Below, one piece after another: positions 7,168 to 14,133 of a stretch of DNA of 57,187 bases. The stretch covers positions 1 through 57,187 of the forward strand of contig MSHL01000052.1 in the NCBI GenBank assembly GCA_001941135.1, written 5' to 3'. The notes beneath the pieces are model-generated. The model made no database searches. It was not told the DNA's origin and saw only the letters and a list, made by a program, of their open reading frames with translations. Within the stretch, counting starts at the first letter, position 1. The number at the start of each line of letters is the position of its first letter. Position numbers and translations under genes: made by a program. The stretch is from Ruminococcus sp. Zagget11 (lineage in GTDB: Bacteria > Bacillota > Clostridia > Oscillospirales > Ruminococcaceae).

Positions 7168-7932
7168 CTAATTGTTCTTTGAATATATAAGCATAAGCCC
7201 TTTAAGTAAAAGCGAATCGTCAATGGTTATGCTGTGCTTGCATAGGGGAATCACCGTGGGGGCAAGTCCTCCCGTTGCCACAACCGTGGGCATTTCTCCT
7301 AACTCCTCGCCAATTCGGTCAATCATTCCGTCAATGCAGCTGGCATTGCCGTACAAAAATCCGCTTTTCATGCAGTCTACGGTGTTTGTACCGATAAGCC
7401 GCTTTGGTCGGTCAAAGCCTATCTTGGGAAGCTGTGACGTTCCGCCCGCCAAGGATTCCATTGAAACCTTAAGTCCCGGCATAATCATTCCTCCCAAATA
7501 GTCCTTATTCCTGTCAACAACGCTGATAGTGGTGGCCGTACCCATGTCAATAATCGCCACGGGGAGAGGATACTCGTTAATCGCCGCAACCGCGTCAACA
7601 ACCAAGTCGCTGCCAAGCTGTGCGGGATTGTCTATTTTAATGCTTAAACCTGTTTTTACACCCGGACCCACTACAAGCGCATCCTGTCCTGTGATTTTGT
7701 ACACAGCGGTTTTCACCGTTGCGGTCAGGAGAGGGACAACCGAGGACATTACCGCACCTGTTATTTTTTTTGCGTCAATTCCGTGCAATTCAAGTATAGT
7801 CATGAAATTCACCGCATATTCCAAGTCGGTAGCGGTGTGATTGGTGGAAATACGCTCGGTAAAAAGAATTTCACCATCATCAAAGCAGCCTGCAACTATG
7901 TTGGAATTTCCTATATCGATTGCAAATACCAT
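7168..7932 (-). CDS. coaX: Type III pantothenate kinase
   Basis: A 254-residue member of the ASKHA-fold CoaX family, catalysing the ATP-dependent phosphorylation of pantothenate, the first step of coenzyme A synthesis. Seen: the phosphate-1 motif FAIDIGNSN (3-11), VVGPGVKTGL with the pantothenate-binding region, VAIIDMGTATTISVVD (about 126-141), the GGMIMPGLKVSMESLAGGTSQLP segment read in pieces, and ATGGLAP near 220. Length is typical. ATG at 7932 follows AAGGTGG. Type III enzymes are not feedback-inhibited by CoA. It lies downstream of an ECF S component on the same strand, with a heptamer repeat inserted between them. Confidence 0.95.
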   Translation of the reverse strand: MVFAIDIGNSNIVAGCFDDGEILFTERISTNHTATDLEYAVNFMTILELHGIDAKKITGAVMSSVVPLLTATVKTAVYKITGQDALVVGPGVKTGLSIKIDNPAQLGSDLVVDAVAAINEYPLPVAIIDMGTATTISVVDRNKDYLGGMIMPGLKVSMESLAGGTSQLPKIGFDRPKRLIGTNTVDCMKSGFLYGNASCIDGMIDRIGEELGEMPTVVATGGLAPTVIPLCKHSITIDDSLLLKGLMLIYSKNN

Positions 7933-7949
7933 TTTCTGTTACACCACCT

Positions 7950-8220
7950 TTTGGAAATTAGAGAATAGAGAATGGAAGATAGAAATTGAACCTGCTCTAC
8001 TTGAGAATAGAAAATGGAGAATAGAAAATAGAAACTTACTCGTTCACGACATTGAAAGTGCTTCAAAGATGAAGTATAGTATCTTATTTTTCTATCCTCT
8101 TGGAAAATAGAAAATGGAGAATGGAAAATAGAAATATTACCCACTCATTGCATTAAATGCAATTCAAAACAAAGTCACGGTTCATTATTTCTTCTATCCT
8201 CTTACCTCTATCTCCTATCT
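7950..8220. repeat. Heptamer-arm repeats between ECF S component and coaX
   Basis: One to two units of the outer-layer repeat. Purine arms run in 7-bp words (AGAATAG, AAAATGG, AGAATAG, AAAATAG at 8002-8030). The conserved middle is TCGTTCACGACATTGAAAG followed by CTTCAAAGATGAAGTA, then pyrimidine arms TCTATCC, TCTTGG. A second unit ends inside the 3' end of the ECF gene (pyrimidine words TCTATCC TCTTACC TCTATCT at 8192-8214). Confidence 0.75.
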
Positions 8221-8828
8221 TCTGACAAAATCAGTTTTGCCTTGTAAAGTGCGGCGGCTACAGCTGAAGTAACTATTGTAGCGGCTACAGCCTCCAGTAC
8301 GGCGTTTATTCCCACAAAAGCGGCTACAAACGCGATTACACCGCCTTCCGGTGCAAGCTCATTCCAATAAGACTGAATAACCTCCGTATTACCGAAGAAC
8401 AGTACCAGTGAACCCATGTAAAGTACCGTGTTGAATGCGGCTGCCAGAAATCCCACTACAGGGAAAATGACATACTTAGGCGCTCCCAGCTTCGACATTC
8501 CGTTAGTGACAAAGCCGAGAATAAGACCGTCAAGCACGCGGGGTACAACACAGAGTATAAGGGTAAGCACCGGGTTAATCGAGCAAAGCACAGTACCGAG
8601 AGCATTAAGCCCGAAGCACCTTGCAAAGCTTGTTATGCCGAACACCAATCCCAAAAAAGCGCCGCCTGTCGGTCCTGCTGCAATGGCTCCGATGGCTACG
8701 GGTATGGTCAGGAAAGAAATGTTCAGCAGAGTAATGTTCAGATACCCCAACGGAGTAAAGGACATTACGATCAGTAAAGCTGCCAACAGGGCAAGGATTA
8801 CCATTTTCTTTGTGTCGAACTTCTTCAT
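8208..8828 (-). CDS. ECF transporter S component, probably pantothenate-specific
   Basis: A 206-residue hydrophobic protein with about six membrane helices, of the ECF-type vitamin transporter substrate-binding (S) family. Typical features are the basic start MKKFDTKKMVILALLAAL, the conserved second region ITLLNISFLTIPVAIGAI followed by GPTGGAFLGLVFGITSF, and small-residue-rich helices ending GINAVLEAVAATIV. S components need shared ATPases EcfA/A' and the membrane protein EcfT, which are not in this window, so this is a group II (shared-module) system. The neighbour coaX makes pantothenate the best guess (PanT-like); another vitamin is possible. ATG at 8828 follows AAGGAGGATTTTTT. Its 3' end overlaps a heptamer repeat. 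Confidence 0.75.
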   Translation of the reverse strand: MKKFDTKKMVILALLAALLIVMSFTPLGYLNITLLNISFLTIPVAIGAIAAGPTGGAFLGLVFGITSFARCFGLNALGTVLCSINPVLTLILCVVPRVLDGLILGFVTNGMSKLGAPKYVIFPVVGFLAAAFNTVLYMGSLVLFFGNTEVIQSYWNELAPEGGVIAFVAAFVGINAVLEAVAATIVTSAVAAALYKAKLILSEDRR

Positions 8829-8892
8829 AAAAAATCCTCCTTGTTATTATTCCCGAAAGGGATACAATACAACTCAGATACAACACAAGGAT

Positions 8893-8901
8893 AGTATAGC
8901 A
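8893..8901 (-). promoter_or_regulatory. Candidate extended -10 promoter of the ECF S component gene
   Basis: Minus-strand TGCTATACT gives an extended -10. The leader of about 65 nt has only a short CCCTTTCGGG hairpin; no known riboswitch is recognised. Confidence 0.45.
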
Positions 8902-8949
8902 CTTATTTAAGATGTATATGTTTAGATTTTGTGAACAGTTTTCAAGAAA

Positions 8950-9355
8950 ATAGATTTATAGTGGGTAGTGGGGCGGTCAGCTTGCTAAAGCAATTCAAGA
9001 ACGACTAAAGCATTGCGTAGTGTTGCTTAGCAACACACGGTGGTTGAAACGTTGCGTGCAGGCTCAGCCTGCCCTACTTGAGAATAGAAAATGGAGAATA
9101 GAAGATAGAAATTGAACCTGTTCTACTCGAAAATAGAAATTGGAGGAAAGAAGATGGAAACTTACTCGCTCACGATATTGAAAGCATTTCAAAAATAAGG
9201 TAATGTATCTTATTTCTTCTATCCTCTTGGAAAATAGAAAATGGAGAATAGAAGATAGAAATTGAACTTGTTTGATACATTGAAAGCACTTCAAAGATAA
9301 GGTAACGTATCTTAATTCTTCTATCCTCTTGCTTCTATTTTCTATCCTCTAATAG
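8950..9355. repeat. Middle-layer fragment followed by three heptamer-arm units
   Basis: From 8975 to 9065 there is a middle-layer module (GGCGGTCAGCTTGCTAAAGC; GTTGCTTAGCAAC hairpin) ending in the triloop hairpin GCAGGC-tca-GCCTGC. It is followed directly by TACTTGAGAATAG and three tandem outer-layer units. Each has purine words (AGAATAG AAAATGG AGAATAG AAGATAG), the core TTGAAAGCACTTCAAAGATAAGGTAA (shared in pieces), and pyrimidine words TCTATCC TCTTGCT TCTATTT TCTATCC TCTAATA. The hairpin-to-TACTTGAG junction recurs in inverted form near 37.29 kb. Confidence 0.78.
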
Positions 9356-9363
9356 GGCCGCGG

Positions 9364-10872
9364 TCACCGATCGCTTTTCTGTTTATCCAAAAATAGCACG
9401 TTATAGCCGACAGCACAAAAAACGGCTATGTATGCTATATTCCCCGCATAATCCGCGTGAACCGTTTTCGCGATAATCAGTCCCGTAAGGCTGCATAATG
9501 CTCCCCTTGTCAGCGGGACAAACACATATTTCACAAAAGAGAATTTCAGTCCCGATTCCTTTGATACAACTGCAATTCTCGCTATGTTGCTTATAACGTT
9601 GGACGCATAGTAGGATATCAGCACTCCGTAAAATCCGCAAAAATGTACGAAAATTATTACGCAAAGTATGCGTACGGTGTATTCTGCAAGGGTGTTCAGC
9701 GTTGAAAAATTCTGTCTCCCCATTCCCTTGAGCATGCCCTCAAGTATTATTTCAAGGTAAATAAAGGGAATGACAGGTGCAAGTATTACAATGGATTTTC
9801 CCACAAGATCATCCTGCGGACAGAGCAAAGCCCCCAGCTCCCGACCACAGCAAAGATATATACAGGCGATAAAAAAGGCGTAGGAAAAGCACTTTGTGAA
9901 CATATCATCCGTGAAAGCGGAAAGCTCCCCGGTGCGCGTGTCTTTGTCTGTACGGTTGAAGCAGGCACATTCGGGGATAATGATATTTGACATACTTGTA
10001 AGCACAGCCGAGGGGAAAAATATTGCAGGTATTATCAGCGCTTCAAACATACCGTAGCAGCTCATGGCGGTATCACGGGACATGGTGCTGTGAAGCAAGG
10101 CTACGGGAACTATAGCTTCGTTTGCGGAGGAAAGCAGCATCTGAACATAGCCGCTTACGGATATGGGTATAATATTTTTCAGAAAGGATGACGACGTGTC
10201 GGTAAGCAGGGGTTTATCCGACATGGGATAAGCGGAAAAGCGGCGATATTCACCTATATATTTTACCATGTAATAGACAAAGCTTGCGGTCTCTCCCACA
10301 AGGACACTAAGGGCAATCATTATGTAGAAATAATCTGTTCCCGCCGTGAAAATCAGCGCTCCGAACAGGAAAATCCACTTTGCCGCAAATTCGGTAATAT
10401 CCCCTCTCATTGGTACGCCCACAGAATGTATTCCGTGAAAATATCCTTTAATACATGACCCCACCGCCGCAAAGGGCAGGCTAAGGGAAATAATCTTCAC
10501 AGCCACAGCAAGCTGATTGCTGCCGAGAATGCTTTCACCGAGATAATCCGACAGGATAAGGGACAACAGGGAAAATCCCGACGAAAGACATAGGGAAAAG
10601 GTAAGAGTGTACCTCATTACCCTTGAATAATTGCGGTGTCCCGCGCCTCTTGCTTCGGAAACAAAACGGCTTGTCGCTACGAAAATATTTCCGTTTGCCA
10701 GCACCATAATAAACCCGAAAAGCGAGAAGATAAGGGACATAATTCCCACTGCCGCCGTGCCTGCACGGGAGGAGAGCGCTACATTAAAAGCCATTCCCGC
10801 CGTCTGCATAACAAGGGAAAGCGCGGTAAGCTTTGCAGTATCAACAGACATTTTAGATTTCTTATTATTCAT
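9364..10872 (-). CDS. MOP-superfamily flippase (SpoVB/oligosaccharide flippase-like)
   Basis: A 502-residue, very hydrophobic protein with about 14 membrane helices. The N-terminal pattern (TALSLVMQTAGMAFNVALSSRAG, then NGNIFVATSRFVSEARGAG) and the repeated two-bundle layout match the SpoVB/MurJ-like branch of MOP exporters, which flip lipid-linked saccharides or peptidoglycan precursors. The start is ATG at 10872, preceded by GGGGGGAG at ideal spacing; the Met six codons earlier lacks a ribosome site. No glycan biosynthesis genes adjoin it, so the substrate is unknown. A sporulation role would be a guess. Confidence 0.8.
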   Translation of the reverse strand: MNNKKSKMSVDTAKLTALSLVMQTAGMAFNVALSSRAGTAAVGIMSLIFSLFGFIMVLANGNIFVATSRFVSEARGAGHRNYSRVMRYTLTFSLCLSSGFSLLSLILSDYLGESILGSNQLAVAVKIISLSLPFAAVGSCIKGYFHGIHSVGVPMRGDITEFAAKWIFLFGALIFTAGTDYFYIMIALSVLVGETASFVYYMVKYIGEYRRFSAYPMSDKPLLTDTSSSFLKNIIPISVSGYVQMLLSSANEAIVPVALLHSTMSRDTAMSCYGMFEALIIPAIFFPSAVLTSMSNIIIPECACFNRTDKDTRTGELSAFTDDMFTKCFSYAFFIACIYLCCGRELGALLCPQDDLVGKSIVILAPVIPFIYLEIILEGMLKGMGRQNFSTLNTLAEYTVRILCVIIFVHFCGFYGVLISYYASNVISNIARIAVVSKESGLKFSFVKYVFVPLTRGALCSLTGLIIAKTVHADYAGNIAYIAVFCAVGYNVLFLDKQKSDR

Positions 10873-10939
10873 TTTTTGCTCCCCCCGCATAAGGTATATT
10901 CAATTTTATGCATGGGTAGGAACGTTTTAGAAGCAGGAA

Positions 10940-11130
10940 TAACCGCGACCTATTCGAGAATAGAAAATGGAGAATAGAGAATGGAAGCTTACTCGTTCTA
11001 CTTGAGAATGGACAATGGAGAATAGAGAATGGAAGCCTACTCGTTCACGATATTGTATTGAAATCACTTCAAAGAAAAAGTAAATAATCTTATTTCTTCT
11101 ATCCTCTTTTCTCTATCTTCCATCCTCTAA
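10940..11130. repeat. Heptamer-arm repeats upstream of the flippase gene
   Basis: Two purine arms (TTCGAGAATAGAAAATGG and TTGAGAATGGACAATGG) are followed by the core TCGTTCACGATATTG and CACTTCAAAGAAAAAGTAA, then pyrimidine words TCTATCC TCTTTTC TCTATCT TCCATCC TCTAATA ending at 11130. This is the outer-layer repeat in the same order as at 8.0 and 9.2 kb. Confidence 0.75.
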
Positions 11131-11280
11131 TAGAGCAGTTCACTTTATTGCATTAAAGTAATCAAGTGCAAAAAGTGCATTTTTTTCTGACTTCTCTTTG
11201 TATGTTTCCAAAAAAAAAAAATAATCCCGTTTTTTATTTTTTTATGTAACGTGTGCCGTAGTTGAAACTTTTTGCACTTT

Positions 11281-11339
11281 TGCACCAAAATGCCCTCAAA
11301 CCCTTTTTACAAGCGGGTTTGAGCTTGGTGCATTTTTTT
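11281..11339 (+). terminator. Strong intrinsic terminator with no gene upstream
   Basis: TGCACCAA (11281-11288) pairs with TTGGTGCA (11325-11332) and CTCAAACCC (11295-11303) with GGGTTTGAG (11315-11323); seven T residues follow. The nearest upstream plus-strand gene is more than 6 kb away, so this should end a non-coding transcript or belong to a lost gene. The 120 bases before it (T- and A-rich) have no clear promoter. Confidence 0.7.
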
Positions 11340-11451
11340 ATTTTTTTTGCAAAACAGCACCCGTTTTGCACTTGAACGATTTAATGTGCTAAAGTATATT
11401 TCCGAAGAATATGGCAATCTCTGCCTTCATTGTTGAATTATTCTCATTACT

Positions 11452-11501
11452 CGGTGCGTTTTTTTCACTGCTTGGTGCAAATTTTCGCCTTGTTTGGTGC
11501 A
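11452..11501. repeat. Three spaced TTGGTGCA-like direct repeats
   Basis: TCGGTGCG (11452), TTGGTGCA (11472) and TTGGTGCA (11494) are about 20 and 22 bp apart, i.e. about two helical turns. A fourth copy forms the 3' side of the terminator stem at 11325. The spacing would suit a DNA-binding protein, but none is known here. Confidence 0.45.
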
Positions 11502-11534
11502 AAACTGACCTACTAAAACGATAGGCTTTGGGCT

Positions 11535-11667
11535 GCTAGAGGCAAGAAATTAAGAAGCAAGAAGCAAGAATTTTCACCTGTTAGTTACAAGTAAAGCGCT
11601 TCAAAGATAAAGTAAAGTATCTTGTTATTCTTGCCTCTTGCCTCTAATCCTCTTGCTTCTAGTAGGT
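11535..11667. repeat. Heptamer-arm repeat, GCAAGAR variant
   Basis: Left arm AGAGGCAAGAAATTAAGAAG and following GCAAGAA words; core CACCTGTTAGTTACAAGTAA and GCGCTTCAAAGATAAAGTAA; right arm TCTTGCC TCTTGCC TCTAATC C TCTTGCT TCTAG. Right-arm words are the reverse complement of left-arm words. It shares its CTTCAAAGATAAAGTA core with the AGAATAG variant. Related copies are at 37.1 and 55.8 kb. Confidence 0.78.
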
Positions 11668-11684
11668 AAAATCTCCAAAACCCC

Positions 11685-11713
11685 TTGCAATTATACCCAA
11701 AACATGATATAAT
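11685..11713 (+). promoter_or_regulatory. Promoter of a candidate non-coding RNA
   Basis: TTGCAA (11685-11690), 17-bp spacer, TATAAT (11708-11713). The -10 region is part of a 13-bp inverted repeat: ATATAATACCCTA (11707-11719) and its complement at 11831-11843. Confidence 0.75.
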
Positions 11714-11719
11714 ACCCTA

Positions 11720-12037
11720 AGTCAGAGGCTTACAAATAGGATTTCGGGGCCGGTGCTGTCGATTTGTGGCGAAATTTTACGCACTGTTTCATAATGATTT
11801 CAGAACGTTTTCACACAATCAACACAAATATAGGGTATTATATAAACGTACTCGAGAGTGAGTACTGGATTTCATTTCATTTCATGCTTTTATATACGGC
11901 TCGTGTTACCCCTCACGAGCGAACGGTATAAAAGAACCCCAAATTGCCCTGCGGTGTTTTACCCCTACGCCGCAGGGAAAATCCCCCATAATCCTATATC
12001 ATGATTTAGCCTCCGAAGTAATTCGGAGGCACTTTTT
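11720..12037 (+). ncRNA. Candidate structured small RNA with twin C-rich loops
   Basis: About 318 nt from the predicted start to an intrinsic terminator, with no credible reading frame and no similarity to the surrounding repeats. Hairpins in order: GTACTC/GAGTAC (11848-11865); GCTCGTG/CACGAGC (11899-11920) with loop TTACCCCT; CCCTGCGG/CCGCAGGG (11947-11977) with a loop holding the same octamer TTACCCCT; then the terminator. The octamer could pair with AGGGGU/AAGGGG-type ribosome sites, as known for C-rich-loop regulatory RNAs of Firmicutes. It does not match what I know of tmRNA, RNase P, SRP or 6S RNA. The function is inference; existence as a transcription unit is supported by promoter and terminator. 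Confidence 0.6.
12009..12037 (+). terminator. Terminator of the candidate RNA
   Basis: GCCTCCGAA-gtaa-TTCGGAGGC (9-bp perfect stem) followed by ACTTTTT. Confidence 0.88.
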
Positions 12038-12044
12038 CTGCCGG

Positions 12045-12145
12045 AGGGTAGAAATTAGAAGTAGGAGGATAGAACTCAAGCCTCTTTACTCTTTCTTGTA
12101 ACGCTTTTCTATCCTCTTTCCCCTATTTTCTATCCTCTATTAGGA
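12045..12145. repeat. Heptamer-arm repeat fragment
   Basis: Purine part AGAAATTAGAAGTAGGAGGA and pyrimidine part TCTATCC TCTTTCC CCTATTT TCTATCC TCTATTA. The core differs from that of other copies, so this is a divergent unit directly after the RNA terminator. Confidence 0.6.
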
Positions 12146-12239
12146 CAATAATTTACATTTCGGGGCAATGATTTATAGTAAGAAGTGATTAGTGAGCAGC
12201 GGTTAGAGTACAAGACACTTTACCCTCCCCTTGAAACGC

Positions 12240-12600
12240 TTAAAATACGGTAACGAGTGCGTTTTTTAGCAAAATCTCCGATTTTGCGTGAATGCATTGC
12301 ATTGCCTGTCGGCAATGCTCGCATTCACAAGTGCCGCACTGATTTACCTGTTTGGCTTGCTTAACCGTGTTCACTGTCGCTTTATTTGTCGGTTTCTCTT
12401 TACAGTGCGGCACTTATACAGAAGCTTTAATTTATTATCCTATGTTTATTTGTGCCTACGGCACAAGTGGGCGTCGCCCACACCCACTTAATGGGCTATG
12501 TGATATAAATATCACTGCCCTTAAGAATCCTCGGCAGGACCGCGGCCCTGCACCCGGCTGTCTCCCGCCGCCCTTCATTGTCCACCTTTGCCCTTCTATA
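12240..12600. repeat. Nested hairpin repeat, right-half copy
   Basis: It contains only the right arm of the element at 6170-7108: GCAAAATC-tcc-GATTTTGC, a stem GCATTGCC-tgtc-GGCAATGC, the AGTGCCGCAC/GTGCGGCACT stem around about 90 nt, TTGTGCCTACGGCACAA, GGGCGTCGCCC, a TGATATAAATATCA hairpin, and GCAGG...CCCTGC. The hairpin in the third position has a stem unrelated in sequence to the other copies yet still pairs. Confidence 0.8.
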
Positions 12601-12616
12601 CTGACCGACAGCTAAC

Positions 12617-12679
12617 TACTCACTACCCACTATCCACTATCCACTCTATTCTCTATTCTCTTTTCTCCAATCTCTATTA
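12617..12679. repeat. Nine in-phase pyrimidine heptamers before the HlyC/CorC gene
   Basis: TACTCAC, TACCCAC, TATCCAC, TATCCAC, TCTATTC, TCTATTC, TCTTTTC, TCCAATC, TCTATTA follow one another without a break in phase. They end 26 bp before the start codon of the next gene and form the outermost layer of the repeat at 12240. Confidence 0.85.
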
Positions 12680-12705
12680 TCCAAAAGGGAGTGTATTAAT
12701 TTTTT

Positions 12706-13941
12706 ATGAAATATGCGGCGATAATGGTTTTGATCGTGATGTCGGCTTTTTTCTCTTCAATCGAAACTGCCTTTACATCCGTCAATAAAATCCGCCTCAA
12801 AGGCGATGCCGAAAACGGTAACAAAAGGGCGGTGAAAACTCTCGCCATTTCTCAAAACTTCGACAAGGCGCTTACCACTATCCTTGTGGGAAATAATATC
12901 GTGAATATCCTGTCCACCTCATTGGGAACGGTTCTCTGCTCAGAGCTTTTCGGGGCAAGAGGTGTCGGTGTCGCTACTTTCTTCATGACCGTGTTGATTT
13001 TGGTTTTCGGCGAAATTCTCCCGAAGAGTATTGCTAAGCAGAATGCGGAGAAAACCGCCATCACCTTTACTCCCGTGCTGTCCTTTTTAATGACGGTGCT
13101 TACGCCTGTTACCGCTATATTCGCCTGTCTTCAGCGCTTTGTATCAAATTGCCTTAAATCGGATAAATCCCCTTCCGTCACCGAGGACGAGTTGAGATAT
13201 ATCATTGATGAAATTGAGGGCGAGGGCGTGCTTGAAGAGCAGGAAAGCGATTTGGTTCGTTCCGCTCTGGAATTTGACGAGAAAAACGTGTCGGAAATTC
13301 TTATTCCTCGTGTAAAGATACAGGCTGTGGAAAAAAGCGTCGACATAGAAAGCATAAAGGAGCTGTTTTTCAGCGAGCAATATTCCCGTATGCCCGTGTA
13401 TGAAAAGAACATAGACAACATAATCGGCTTTATACATGAACGTGACTTTTTCCGCATGATTACCGAAAATCCCGATGCAGACAGCATTGAAAGCATAATT
13501 CATGAGCTGATATATATATCCGAATTTAAAACCATATCCGAAGTCCTTGCAAAAATGCAAAAGGAAAAGGTTCATATCGCCATTGTAAAGGATCAGTACG
13601 GCGGAACATACGGAATGGTTACAATGGAGGATATTATCGAGGAGCTTTTCGGTGAGATATATGACGAAACGGACGAGGTAAGTCATGACCTTGTACCTCT
13701 GAGTGACAACGTATATGAGGCTAATGCGGAGCTGAACATCGATTCGTTCCTTGACGCCCTTGACCTCCCCGAGGACACTATAGAAAACGAAAGCTATACA
13801 TTGGGCGGCTGGGCTATGGAGCTTTTCGGTAGAATACCCGATGACAATGACGAGGTAAGCGAGGGAATATTCACCCTTAAGGTACTCGAAGCCGAGGATA
13901 ACAGGATAGTCAAGCTTAAGGTTACGGTAAACCGTGAATAA
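12706..13941 (+). CDS. HlyC/CorC (CNNM) family membrane protein with CBS domains
   Basis: A 411-residue protein with the standard hemolysin-family order: DUF21/CNNM membrane domain (residues 1-170; FFSSIETAFTSVNKIRLK, NFDKALTTILVGNNIVNILST, FGEILPKSIA), a CBS pair (about 190-325; ILIPRVKIQAVE, SRMPVYEKNIDNIIGFIHERDF, YGGTYGMVTMEDIIEELFGEIYDE) and a C-terminal CorC/HlyC transporter-associated domain (about 340-410; YTLGGWAMELFGRIP). Such proteins are linked to Mg2+ or Co2+ export and CBS domains usually sense adenine nucleotides. Real haemolytic activity is not implied. GGGAG lies 14 nt before the ATG, which is long; the leader carries the heptamer repeat. Confidence 0.9.
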   Translation: MKYAAIMVLIVMSAFFSSIETAFTSVNKIRLKGDAENGNKRAVKTLAISQNFDKALTTILVGNNIVNILSTSLGTVLCSELFGARGVGVATFFMTVLILVFGEILPKSIAKQNAEKTAITFTPVLSFLMTVLTPVTAIFACLQRFVSNCLKSDKSPSVTEDELRYIIDEIEGEGVLEEQESDLVRSALEFDEKNVSEILIPRVKIQAVEKSVDIESIKELFFSEQYSRMPVYEKNIDNIIGFIHERDFFRMITENPDADSIESIIHELIYISEFKTISEVLAKMQKEKVHIAIVKDQYGGTYGMVTMEDIIEELFGEIYDETDEVSHDLVPLSDNVYEANAELNIDSFLDALDLPEDTIENESYTLGGWAMELFGRIPDDNDEVSEGIFTLKVLEAEDNRIVKLKVTVNRE

Positions 13942-13942
13942 A

Positions 13943-13987
13943 ATATCCCGACTCTGTGTAAAAACACAAGGTCGGGATATCCTTTTT
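13943..13987 (+). terminator. Terminator of the HlyC/CorC gene
   Basis: ATATCCCGAC (13943-13952) pairs with GTCGGGATAT (13971-13980), with TGTG/CACA continuing the stem; CCTTTTTATA follows. Confidence 0.85.
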
Positions 13988-14131
13988 ATAACTCACGACT
14001 GATGTCCCCCGCCTCTTCAGGCGGGGGAGCATACGGTCTTTCAGTGGGGGATACAATCCCCCACTGAAAGACCTAAGGGGCTAACGCCCCCAGTCGTTCG
14101 TTGAATGACGGGGCGATGCCCCTTATTGAAT
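13988..14131. repeat. Hairpin-rich palindromic element, long form (IS200/IS605-end-like)
   Basis: It begins ATAACTCACGACTGATGTCC and ends GATGCCCCTTATTGAAT. Between these lie perfect hairpins: CCCCCGCCT-cttc-AGGCGGGGG, an 18-bp stem GGTCTTTCAGTGGGGGAT with loop ACA, GGGGC-taac-GCCCC, and GGGGCGATGCCCC. A short form at 21045-21111 has the same two ends with most of the inside missing. Such stable subterminal hairpins resemble IS200/IS605 ends, so a transposase-less derivative is likely, but not proven. Confidence 0.65.
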
Positions 14132-14133
14132 AT

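Noticed and set aside
9066-9355. CRISPR-like array of repeats
   Set aside because: Units are few, imperfect, have palindromic arms and conserved rather than unique middles, and no cas gene is present.
11720-12037. tmRNA, RNase P, SRP or 6S RNA
   Set aside because: No tRNA-like end, no RNase P conserved blocks, no SRP GGAA tetraloop region, and no single long bulged stem as in 6S.
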